Assembly: GCF_025860055.1 (NCBI RefSeq)
Contig: NC_068287.1
Span: forward strand, 37,209,572 to 37,273,571
Direction: 5' to 3'
DNA: 64,000 bases
Source: Xyrauchen texanus
Lineage: Eukaryota; Chordata; Actinopteri; Cypriniformes; Catostomidae
Numbering within the stretch: the stretch's first letter is position 1; the number at the start of each line of letters is the position of its first letter. Under the pieces are notes generated by a model. The model was not told the DNA's origin. It worked only from the letters and a program-made list of their open reading frames with translations, and ran no database searches. Positions 35,787-47,356 of this stretch are shown piece by piece. A program made the translations under genes and the position numbers.

Positions 35787-36794
35787 CAGGTGAAACTCGA
35801 AAAATTTGAATATCGTGCAAAAGTTCATTAATTTCAGTAATTCAACTTAAAAGGTGAAACTAATATATTTTATATTAATGTGCCGGTAGACAGCTGCGTT
35901 GACTCTGGACTTAATAAAGCACAGTGGACCAACACCAGCCGATGACATGGCTCCCCAAACCAACACAGACTGCGGAAACTTCACACTGGACTTCAAGCAT
36001 CTTGGATTGTGTGCCTCTCCATTCTTCCTCCAGACTCTGGGACCTTGGTTTCCAAATGAGATGCAAAATTTGCTCTCATCAGAAAAGAGGACTTTGGACC
36101 ACTGAGCAACAGACCAGTTCTTTTTTCTTTAGCCCAGGTAAGACGTTTGACATTTGAAGCCCATGTCCAGGACCCGTCTGTGTGTGGTGGCTCTTGATGC
36201 AGTAACTCCAGCCTCAGTCCACTCCTTGTGAAGCTCCCACACACATTTGAATGGCCTTTTCCTGACAATCCTCTCCAGGCTACGGTCATCCCTGCTGCTT
36301 GTGCACCTTTTTCTTCCACACTTTTCCCTTCCATTTAACTTTCTATTAATTTGCTTTGATACAGCACTTTGAGAACATCCAAGTTCTTTTGCAATTACCT
36401 TTTGAGGCTTTCCCTCCTTGTGGAGGGTGTCAATGATGGTTTTCTGCACAACTGTCAGGTCAGCAGTCTTCCCCATGATTGTGAATTCAACTGAACCAGA
36501 CTGAGAGACCATTTAAAGGCTCAGGAACCCTTTGCAGGTGTTTAGCTGATTAGAGTGTGACACTTTGAGCCTATAATACTGAACCTTTTCACAATATTCA
36601 AATTTTCTGAGATTCTGAATTTGGGGTTTTCATAAGCTGTAAGCCATAATCATCAAAATTATATCAAATAAAGGCTTGAAATATCTTACTTTGCTTGTAA
36701 TGAGTCTATATAATATATTAGTTTCACCTTTTAAGTTGAATTACTGAAATTAATGAACGTTTGCACGATATTCTAATTTTTCGAGTTTCACCTC
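35787..36794 (-). mobile_element. Tc1-like transposon, internally deleted copy
   Basis: Same family as 30245-31801, opposite orientation, TA duplication at 35785-35786 and 36795-36796. Only about 1008 bp. The minus frame from 36476 encodes the transposase N terminus (HTH with AKELGCSQSAVSKQ) and, after a frameshift near 36130, the first catalytic Asp (SDESKF). The part with the second Asp and the Glu is deleted near 35870. Cannot encode an active transposase but both ends remain. Confidence 0.88.
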
Positions 36795-36875
36795 TATAAA
36801 CAATCTTCGAGGGCTGGTCATTTTTGACCAGGAACACAAAATATGTTAGCAAAAACAAACATACCACATGGGTTA

Positions 36876-37210
36876 AAGGAATATTCCGGTTTCAATACAA
36901 GATAAGCTCAATCAACAGCATTTATGGCACAATATTGATTTCCACAAAAATAATTTTGAGTTGCCCCTCCTGAACTTAAAAAAACATGAGGCACTTACAC
37001 TGGAAATGAATGGGGCCAATCAGTAAACATAAAAAATACTCAATGTTTCAAAAGTATAGTTTCAAGACGTAAACAATATGTGTGTTAACATGATTTAAGT
37101 GTGATGAAATCGATTACTAACCTTTTCTATGTAAAGTTTTAGCCAATTTTACTACTTAGTTGCCATGACGATGTAATGTCAGCAAACCCTAAAACAGTAG
37201 AAATTAGTGT
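36876..37210. mobile_element. MITE fragment
   Basis: Starts AGGAATATTCCGGTTTCAAT after TTAA and follows the 26421-27006 family through GAGGCACTTACACTGG and ATGAATGGGGCCAAT. The right end is not found, so it is truncated. Confidence 0.55.
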
Positions 37211-38147
37211 GAGATCGCAGGCCATGACCAAAACCAGAAACAAGAATCTTGAGACCATGGGATGGTTGTATAGGCCGGTTGCATGGTCTTAATTTTTTCA
37301 GACAGTTACATATAAACTTAGATCAGTCTAATTTAAGGCCAAAATGTAAGACAACAGACACCTAGGCTAACTTTTGTTTACATTCTATGTTGCTGTGAAA
37401 AATAATTTTGAGCCAGTGGGGGCTGAAAGGGGCTTGAGTTAAGACTTTGAAGAAGACTTTGACTTCAACGATGGTAACAAAATGTCATGTGTTTTTTATT
37501 ATTTGGGTTAAAATCACAAAATGTGTTCATTAGAATCAATTTTGAAGCACTACGTTAGCACTGTGTGCAAATATTTTCAGCGAATGAAAACTGTATTGAG
37601 TCTCCACTGTTGGCCATTTTTTAAAAGCTGTTCAGTGTCTTACTTTTCCCACAATGCAATGGTAATTAGACTTAAGACTTACAAAAGACAACTGTGAGCT
37701 TGTTTTATGCAACAGGCTTTCTATGGCATCTTTAGCTAGTCAAACTAATTGTTAGACGCAGTCTTAAGTTAATGGCTGTGTTTATGCAACCGGCCCCAGG
37801 AATACTAGAGAAATTCTCTGTTGTTGTGACAAACACATTTGGAACATTTTGAAGATTTGTAATGGACAATTTGCCACAAATAGGTCTGTAAGGACTAGAG
37901 TGATGAGAATGCTTTGTGGTTAACCTCCAGTTTCAGTGTAACTCTTCTCCATTTTCAAGGCAATACGTTTTGTTTTGATATGACTCATATACCTGTGGCA
38001 CACCTCTGCCTTTCCTATGAAGGAGAAAGCATGTGCCGGTTGAACAATCCATGTAAGACATTTATTAACAAACACACTTTTCACTGTCACAAATTATGGT
38101 GTGCTTTTCAGCACCCCCTCAACATAGACCCACAGAGAGCTTTGTGT

Positions 38148-38190
<43 letters not shown>

Positions 38191-38436
38191 AACTGTGGCT
38201 CTGGCACCTCCTTATCTCTCGCCTGGGTGATTGCAATAATTCTCCCCAGCCGTCCAACCTTATAGCTTGGCCTTGCCCTGCTCACCACATTACCATAATA
38301 AACTCAAGACACACTTGACTTCCTATAAAGGTAAAGGAAAAAATCAGTGCTGCTCACCCTGTCTTGGGAGATTGTATAATCCGAGGTCCATTATATATAA
38401 ACATCTTTGACATACAAAATGAAAAGGCAAATACAC
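37211..38436. other. Spacer without recognised gene
   Basis: Non-coding by eye, with a (TC)n microsatellite at 38151-38187. Confidence 0.45.
38151..38187. repeat. (TC)n microsatellite
   Basis: Uninterrupted TC run. Confidence 0.95.
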
Positions 38437-39045
38437 TTATGACCAATAAATTAGGAACACCTGTACACCTACTTATTCTAATCAGCCAATCATGTGGCAG
38501 CAGTGCAATACATAAAGTCATGCAGATATGGGTCAGGAGTTTCAGTTAATGTTCACATCATACATCAGAATGGGGAAAAATGGTATCACAGTGATTTCGA
38601 CCGTGGCGTGATTTTCTATCTTTTTTTTGTTGTTGTGCCAGACAGGCATTTTGAGTATTTCTGTAACTGCTGATGTTCTAGGATTTTCATGCACAACAGT
38701 CTCTAGAGTTTACTCAGAATGGCGCCAATAATGTTGCCTTGTTGATGAGAGAGGTCAACAGAGAATGGCCAGACTGGTTTGAGCTGACAGAAAGGCTATG
38801 GTAACAGATAATCTCTCTGTACAACTGTAGTGAGCAGAATGGCACCTCAGAATGCACAACATGCCGAACAGCAGAAGATCATTTCGGTTCCACTTCTGTC
38901 ACACAAGAACATAAAGCTGAAGCTCCAGTGGGTCTAGCATCCATGTACCTCAGCAGAACTGAAGATTCATCAGACCAGGCTTTGTTTTTCCAGTCTTTAA
39001 CTGTCCAGTTTTGGTGAGCCTGTGCCCACTGCAGCCTCAGTTCTC
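38437..39045 (+). mobile_element. Tc1-like transposon fragment
   Basis: Starts near AATAAATTAGGAACACCTG and continues through the same HTH-coding region as 2128-2313, here broken by stops and an inserted T run. It ends near TTTTGGTGAGCCTGTGCCC, the same sequence where the copy at 48240 begins in inverse orientation. Lies about 700 bp upstream of interferon exon 1. Confidence 0.6.
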
Positions 39046-39459
39046 TGTTTTAGAAACATTTAATGCATGATATTATTTTGTCAAACGAAATTATGAGGAG
39101 TGAAAGACAACTCATCTGTGATTAAGCCTTTAGGTATTCCACTACAAATCATCATCTCACTTGTCAACAAATAGTTGTGTGATGAATAAAAACATGTGTC
39201 AGCACGCATATGCTGTAGTTCTCTAATTTGAAATGTATTACTCATCTGCCATTTATTAGGCAAATGTATTATTTATTCACATTTACTGAAATGCAATTGC
39301 TAATTTTATTGTGTGTTTTTGTTTATATCTAGGGCTCTTGGAAACCACATACATCTTTTAAGATTAATTAAAAATCAAATAAAAATGAATCAAAAGGAAA
39401 TAGGTTTTCATTATGAATGCACTGGAATGCAATAAAGAAATAGGAGTTTAAGACGTCTT

Positions 39460-39471
39460 GAAATGGGAAAG
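39460..39471 (+). promoter_or_regulatory. ISRE-like element, interferon gene 1
   Basis: GAAATGGGAAAG has two GAAA-type IRF half sites with one base more than ideal spacing, about 90 bp upstream of the TATA box. Plausible virus-inducible element; motif evidence only. Confidence 0.4.
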
Positions 39472-39560
39472 TCTGCGTCATCCTGACATTCCCATTCAGA
39501 TGTGATGATTAAGTGTGTAATCGCCCCTTTAACTTTTTTTGTTTGTCTGCAGACATGTAG

Positions 39561-39568
39561 TATATAAA
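39561..39568 (+). promoter_or_regulatory. TATA box, interferon gene 1
   Basis: TATATAAA about 190 bp before the start codon. A donor (GAG/GTAAGC at 39639) and an acceptor (CCTATAG ending 39738) suggest a small intron in the 5' UTR before the start codon. Confidence 0.5.
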
Positions 39569-39750
39569 CTAGACCTACTATGTGCCTTTCACATAATGAC
39601 AAACTCAAGTTGTGGAGTATGCATGACAATTCAACGAGGTAAGCAATGCATTTCTGATTATTAATGACTTAAACTATATTTAAGTTTTAACTCACTAGAA
39701 AGACCCATTAAACTGGTAAGTTATTTGTTTCCCTATAGCCATCTGTCAAA

Positions 39751-42700
39751 ATGGATCTCCATCGTGTGGCCTGGCTGTGCACTATTTTCTGCTTTGTGCA
39801 GGTTTGGCCATTGTCAATAAACTGCTTCCTCTACAAGCGCTTAATGAAGACATCATATACACTTCTAGAAACAATGGTGCGTGAGGATGAGGGTCGGGTA
39901 GAAGGCAAACATAGCTATGCACTCACCGACCACTTTATTAGGTACACATGTAAACCTACCTATTCATGTGATTATCTAAGCAGCCAATTGTGTGGCAGCA
40001 GTGCAATGCATAAAAATATGCAGGTATGGGTCAGGGCCTCGTTTCTCAAAAGCATCGTAACCCTAAGTAGATCGTAGAATACATCTTACATCTTACGATT
40101 CATCTTAGTTTTGCTGCTGTTGTGTTCGTTTTTGAGGAGACGAAGTCAAGTTTTCAAGATGACCCAGGGTGTGTTCCTTTGTTCTCAGGTTTTTACACTT
40201 TTGATTGGCTTATTTTTGCCGCCGGAGCATCTCCAATATTCTAAAAGATAGTTCCAATCATTCCGTTAGTTTGTTTTTGCCGCAGTGGGCTTACTGGTTT
40301 TGCCTCCCATTGGTTCATTCTTATCAGTTTTTTGCTTAAAGAATTTGCAATGTAGAAAACTGTTTCTAGGTTCCCCTCATCTCCTGTGTCATTCACTTAT
40401 CCTTTTAGCATTTTTGGTTTTAACATATATTTTCTAGTTAGTTACACACACATCATTCATCATTTGTTAGCAGGCATACTTTGTTTAAGATTTGTCACAC
40501 ACATATATACTGATTAAGATTGTAACACATAACAATTTCCTCCTTTTACACCATTCATGGTGTAAACACTGTCCCTTTGATGCTTCATCAGGTGTGATAC
40601 TCTGTGCTGATTCTTTCTCTCTTAAACCTGCACTGGTCTCTCATTCCCTTGGGGCCATCTACTGCGCATGTACAGATGATCAGCTGGCCCCTCGGTCCTG
40701 GGATCCCACTTTGCTACAAAATACAAAGGAGAACTTAATGGTATCGTATCTGCTTTGTGAAGAGGAAAACCTATCGTGCAGTGTATTACAGTTTTAATGC
40801 AAGTAACTGATCTTGACAGGAAACTCTTCCACGACCCCGCTGCACCGGCGGTCACCTGTAATGCATAAGGCCCTTACTTTTAGGGTATGGGGGGTGCACT
40901 CCACCACTTCCCAAGGCCTTGTCCACCTGGGTTCAGACCACTTTCTCTGGTGGACCTTCACCCGTACCCAGTCACCAGGCTTGACAGGAGGCTCCGTAGT
41001 CTGTTCCTCGGGTCCCTTTGCGTTTCTCACCTCTTTTGGCATGAGTACGGCTCTTAGTAGGGTTCAGCATGCTTCACAGGGGTCTTTTGCGTGGTTCTGA
41101 ATCCTCTTCTCATCCATTGTGGCCCATCAACATGTACTGCTCTGAAGGCATAGGCAGAGTCAGTGTAGATATTTACTCTTTTGCCCTCACTTATTTTGAG
41201 TGCTTTGGTGAGAGCGGTGATTTCGGCCAGCTGAGCTGAGGCCGGTTGTGGGATAATCTGAGCATCCACTATGGTGATATTTTCCCCTTCTTGTTTAACC
41301 ACTGCATAGCAGGCCATATTCCCATGATTTCCCTTATTGCAATATCCGTCTTTTTACAGGGTTAAGTCTGGTTCCTCCAGGGGTTCTGTGTGTAGTTCCA
41401 TTCTTATCTTCAGATCTTTTGCTGCCCTGAATTCACAGTCATGTGGCTCAGAGTTCACTCCTGTTGTCATGTTTACCCCTGTGGTGGTGTAGGTAATATG
41501 AGGTTGTTTCAACATTTCAGCGATCTTTAGTTTTCTTTCTTGTTGAAAATGTGAAGGCTGCTGAGTTTAGGTATGCCACCACTCCATGCAAGGTGTTCAC
41601 TATGAGTGGATGGCACACAACGATGTGGGCCGTTTTTTTCTATTGATTTGCAGAGTGCTGCTAATTGTCTTGTGCATCCCACCTGGCCTTTTTCCACACT
41701 GTCCAGCTTTGAGCTGTGGTACATAAGTACTCTCCTTTCTCCCTCCTTTTTCTGAAACAGAACATCATTCACCACCCCACCTGTTTAAGAAACATCCAGG
41801 AAGAAGGGTTTTTTGTAATGTAAAAAATATATATGCATTTTCACACTAGCTTTATGCAAGATTTATCAATTTGTCCCCTGAAGTACATGTATTTTTAACA
41901 GTTATATATTTTAAGTATTTTTGCATATACTTTAACCTTTTTTACGGCTTTTGCCAGAAGTTATGAGAATTGTTAATTGTTAATAACTGAGGTGTGCTGC
42001 TTGTGCCAATGCCTGTTTCGTGTGGGTGAATGCCTCGTCAGCTTCTGCTGTCCATGAAAGAGTGGCAGCAAGGTTTCTGTGTCCTACATCAGCCATCATA
42101 TCTCTCAGGGGTTGTGTTACTCCGCATAGTTTGGTACATGGTTCCTGCTTTATCCGATAAGTCCTAGAAAACCCAACCTTTGTTGATCTGTCTTGGGTTT
42201 ACCATGTGAGATTATGTTGGTTCTTTGTGCTTGGGAGTTTGTTCAGATGAGTTTTGGGGAGCTGTTTTTCTGTTTACCTTAACCTTCACCTGCTGGTATT
42301 TATCTTTGCCCCTATGCTCGATGGGACACCGGTATTGTCCCGCATCTTTTATTGTAACTTGTCGGATTACCCAGGTTGCATTGTTGTCTGTGCATGCAGG
42401 AATCAGTCAATATCTTCCCCCACTTTTGATCAACATATGATACATCCCACGGTGCCAGAGGAACTCACAGCCATTTCCGGTAGTCTGGAGCGCTAACTGG
42501 TGGGGTGTAGGAGCAGGGTTTTTAAACCACCAGTAGATTATTGCTCTTGCTGCTAAGCACTGAGGTGCTCCTTGATTCTTTTCTTTATTTTGTAATGTCT
42601 AATTCTCTGGCCCGCCAGTGATACTTCCAGTGTTTTTAAAGTTTATAAATTCATACTGTTTCATTCTACATCAATTTACTAAGTTAATAGTACCTTCAGA

Positions 42701-45700
42701 CATGATTCAAATAACAAATGATATTTCTAAAACATTTTAAAAGTTCATATTTTCAAAATGAACATTCTTAGCATTCCCTTTTAATTCTGGTTACATTACC
42801 TTGTAACATTGATAATGATCTGCTTCAGACCCTCATCATCTCCTTTCATTATCATTGCTTGATTAGACAACAAACATCATTTTAAAAGTAATAATAACTT
42901 CAGGAAGGGGTATATGCCAAAATAATAAACATAACACCCTCTATCTTCCTGCCTACTCTATCCAATCTAAAATACTACCCATTCAATTAATATGCTGACT
43001 CCCTTACTATCCAAAACAATAGAAAAGTGAAAATAAAGAGTCAAAATAAAAGGCTCCACTTCCCAACCACTTTTGTGTAGTTCCAGGTTTTTTTTCTATA
43101 ATTCGTCCAGCTCATCCAGTCCAGGGCATGTGTGGTATACAGTGACCCCAATGTCAATTCCAGATGGTTTTACAGATACATTGATCATCTGTTTAGCTGC
43201 AGCATTGGCCAGGATTGATCTGATAAGAGGCACAACAAAACACAACCCAGTCTCATATAAAAATGTACCATGACTACATTGGTCCAAAGTGCAAAACGTA
43301 GAGGGGTTACAATAATGGCCCTTGAATTGTATGACTGTTACATTTTTTTTGCCTATTCAAAACAACAACACAAATAGTAACAACAGCTATTGCTATTATT
43401 ACTCCCACTTTAGTAAGCCATTCTCTCCAGGATCCAAATGGTTTGTCAAACCAATTCCTAACCAAGCCATTTGTAGGTTATTTGTAGGTTCAAGTTGGCC
43501 TGTAGGCTTTCAATGAGTCATCAAAAAATTTATGAATCTTTGCTGACTGTAGTAAATGCAATTAATCCATCCTCTATTCTTATTAACCTTTTTAAAAATT
43601 TGTTATCCATACAAATATAGACTCAAAGCCTGATTTTACTTCATCTCTGGCCTTAAATTCTTGTGGTATTCCTCTTGGTTGACCAATTGCAACTATTATT
43701 ACATTAGGTCTGGCTGGTATGCTCTTTTCACTCTGTTTGTTTTGCACAGTTTTTCTAGATGCAGTCTTAATTTCAGATTCTTCAGGGGTCCCATGTCAAC
43801 ATAGTTATTTCTTGAACTTGTCTTACTCTGGTACATATTCCTTTCTAATTCATTGTTATTGTAGGCCGCAATTGTTTTCCACCTTTTTAGCTGGTCATCC
43901 TGACCCAACTTGCTTCAATGATGGAAACAGAATTACTATTTCATTTTATATTCATAAAGCACACTGTAATCACCTTGTGTGGTTACATGTTTTATATTAA
44001 CTAACAATCATTATTTTCTGCATTCATTTGATTATTATATTAAATGATTTCCCTTATTACAGTAATTTGCTACACACATTCTTGTAAGATAGGAAATGTG
44101 TGCACACCCACATACATTTGTTGCATCTCGTTTGTAGCCCTAAATAACACATGGGTCCTCTGCCTCCTCCAGGCAGGTGCCAGACAGAGTCTGACTTTGT
44201 TCATCTATACACAAAATGTTCAGGGTCATTCACAGAAAGGCTATAATTCTCCTCAGAGGAGGTAAACTACCACATGTGTTTCTTATCTTAAAACCCCCTA
44301 CTCATTCACTTATCACATACATTCCATTCCATTCCTTCTGTTTCCCAAGGTCTCTCACTGTTTGTATCACATTAATTAATTTTCCCTTAACACAGAAAGG
44401 CTTTACAGAACAAAGCCCTGTCAATCATCTAGGAAGCTTAATTTTAAAACATCACCTTAATTTAATAATATTCTCTAGATAGTTTTTTTAATCTACATTT
44501 ATTCTTTCAGATGAATGTTCAACTTAATCTTTTATCTTTAGTCTAAACCCATAACTTTAGATTGGCCTCAGAATATATTCAATATTTAATAATTGATGAG
44601 GAGAGCTGTTTGAACCTCTCCTTCATATCACTATATCTAACATTATTGTCAAAGCACATAATTCTACATATATAAATCAAATCAAAATAAAATAGTGATA
44701 TTTATAATAATTGATTATATTAATCAATTCAAATAATGTCCATTCAAATAATGATTACCAGCAGTAATGAGAGCAGGAGGATCAATCAGATCATAGCCCA
44801 CATCATTTTCAGTCTTCTTTGTCTCCGGATTTCCTCCTGCAGTATTAGTAACTTCTATAAAATCATCTTTCTCAGCCATCTGCAATAGTGAGAGACTAGT
44901 TCCAGAATGAGTTAGTGAAACATCATACACATAATGATGACAAAAGAAACACAGAATTGACACATGAATATGAAGTTATTAACATTCATATTTGAGGAAG
45001 TTATGATGTTCAATTTAATCTTAACCTTTCTCCATGGGCTTCACCTGCCCCAAGACCAATTTTTAAATGATCCAAATCATTCTTAAATTTATTTTCCTTT
45101 AATTTTAGTCTCAAAGGCAGCTTCTCAGTGTACCCATGATCAACCAAGACCTATTGTGTATACCAAACAAAAAATAAATAAAAGATTAAAAATAAAATAT
45201 CTATTTATCTGTCTGTCTGAAGACATCAAGAGATGCTTGATTCCTCTCAAAGTCATCCTCAATCCCTTCATCAGACAGTCCCTAACAAAAATAAAAATGT
45301 TGTTGGTTGATCAAGTTTACACCGATAAAATGTTTAATATCATAGAAAAATCAAAAACAACTTTCTAGTGTTTAATGTAATAATGTTAAAATAGCATTCT
45401 CTCATAAACTGGACCAGACAGAACATAAAACAGACACATGAATGTGAAGTTTTCACATTTAAGGTTTACCTTCATAACTTACAAAATATAATTTTCTTAT
45501 TAGTTACTCTGTCATCTCTTATCTTTAGTCCTCTTTTGCCATTTGCTTTAAAATAACAATACTTATCTTAAATACAACCTTTGTTTAAAATCCAATTGCT
45601 TATTTTACTTTAGTTTAACGCAATACACTACACTTAAAACTTTGTTGTTTGTCCATATAACGTGATTTCCCAAATGTAATTCAATCACTTTGTGATCACT

Positions 45701-47322
45701 TTTGCTCTTGGCACAGTTGCGGACCAGAGGGCCCCCAGCACAATTTTAATACCAGTTTCATTTATTTTCTCACTTCTAATCCTTTATTTCAGCACTTTAA
45801 ATTAATTTTACATTTCAGCACCTTTTTACAGTTTTAACATAATAAATGGCAGATTAGCAAGGCAACGAATGCAAACTCTAATTTATTTCACTAGGACTGT
45901 ATCTGTCCTCTTCCCACCTTAGTGAGGATATGTTAAACTGCACCAGTAAATCTGAGGTATTTTTCCTCCTCTCTAGATCTCACAGAGCTAGAGCTCCCTT
46001 TTCTAAAATGTTTAATCACGTATAGTGAACTGAAACACCACATTATTACTGTTTTCATGTTTGTCGTGATATTAGTTGCTCTTGCCATTCTTTTCTCTTC
46101 CTTCTCTAGTTTTCTTCTTGGTCCTTCCCACTTTCCTTCGACCACCCTGTTCCCATAAGTTTCTAGCTTTGTTTAATTCTGCTCTTTCAAATTGTATAAT
46201 TTTCACTCGCACTTCCCCAGCGGGCGCGTCTTCAGAGTCTTTGGGTAAGAGCTCTTTTTGTTGTCAGTCATTCATGTTTTTAAGCTTTTTTGTTATAATC
46301 TTGTTCCTGTTTTTTGGGTCTGCCATTGTCGCTATTCTATCAAGTGTTTTGCCTTTTACTTCAGCCATGGAAAGTTGTTTGGCACTCCCGTTCTCATTGA
46401 CCTTCTCTGCCATTTTTTCAATAGTTCTGGAAGTTCAATATTTTCAATCTCACTCAATGAGTTTGCAGATTTTTGAGTATTAGTTGTGAGAAAAATCTAG
46501 CTATTTAGGGTCCCTTCCTCAGATAATATGGGGGAAGCCAGAAGGATGCTTCTCCTATCTGGTGTCCCCAGATTCACACTATTTGAGTGACCTGTTTATT
46601 CCCTCCCCATCAAACAGTAGATTCCATGCGTGTTTGTTTCAATTTAAATCCCTCTTTAAGCAGCCAAGCTTCTACTCACAAGTGAGCGGACAGTCATAAA
46701 CTGGGATTATTTACCTCAACCACACTCTTCTGTTAGAATCTTTTTATAATTCCTCCCACATTTCCCTTCACTACTTGTGCCCAGTCAGTTTGCATGGAGT
46801 TCACCCGAGAAACTGACTCAATCTGTCACAACCCTTAAGTTTGTTTGCACCGTTACATTACCGCTCTCGGTATTTATTGTGACAGAGGCACCCCAAGATT
46901 AAAATACACTGCTTAGTGAGAATTCCACTCACTCTTCAACCGCAAAAAACAAAACACAATGTCCCTACCAATTTAATCTATTTTATTACTAAGTGCGTTC
47001 AAGGAGACTGAAACTCAGCATCCCGGGACTAAGTGGCACTCGTCAGACACTCCACCCGTAATCCGGTCCTGGCTCCACTGTTCCAAACAGGCCTCCCAGG
47101 TCTTTGTCAATGGCCATCACTGCCCATTTCCCAAAAGCATCATAACTTAAGTATACTACTTGAAAATGCTTGTTGATTTACCAGTGCTTTGGAGTACACT
47201 TACATTGCTGAGAGCATCATAAGGGCTGCAGACACCCTCAGGACAAACGTGAAATTACACCTGATACAATTGTAACTTTATCCTAAAATGCTAATATCAG
47301 GATATGTTTTTAGTATAGAGTC

Positions 47323-47356
<34 letters not shown>

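Larger units (their letters stand above)
40790..46490 (-). mobile_element. Degenerate endogenous retrovirus in interferon intron 1
   Basis: Minus-strand remnants in this order along the transcript direction: unassigned lysine-rich frames (46480-45930), a possible env leader (44880-44724), env surface/transmembrane junction and anchor (43910-43096), an immunoglobulin-like piece (42500-42240), RT/RNase H (42125-41054), integrase end (41042-40794). All frames are interrupted. Env before pol is not proviral order, so this is either a rearranged provirus or parts of two. LTRs could not be placed. Confidence 0.65.

Noticed and set aside
35899..36157. Plus-strand frames over the deleted Tc1-like copy
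   Set aside because: Antisense of the transposase, mirrored at 30882-31140 in the other copy.
46076..46483. 135-codon plus-strand frame rich in Phe/Ser/Leu
   Set aside because: Antisense of lysine-rich minus-strand frames; composition typical of a shadow.
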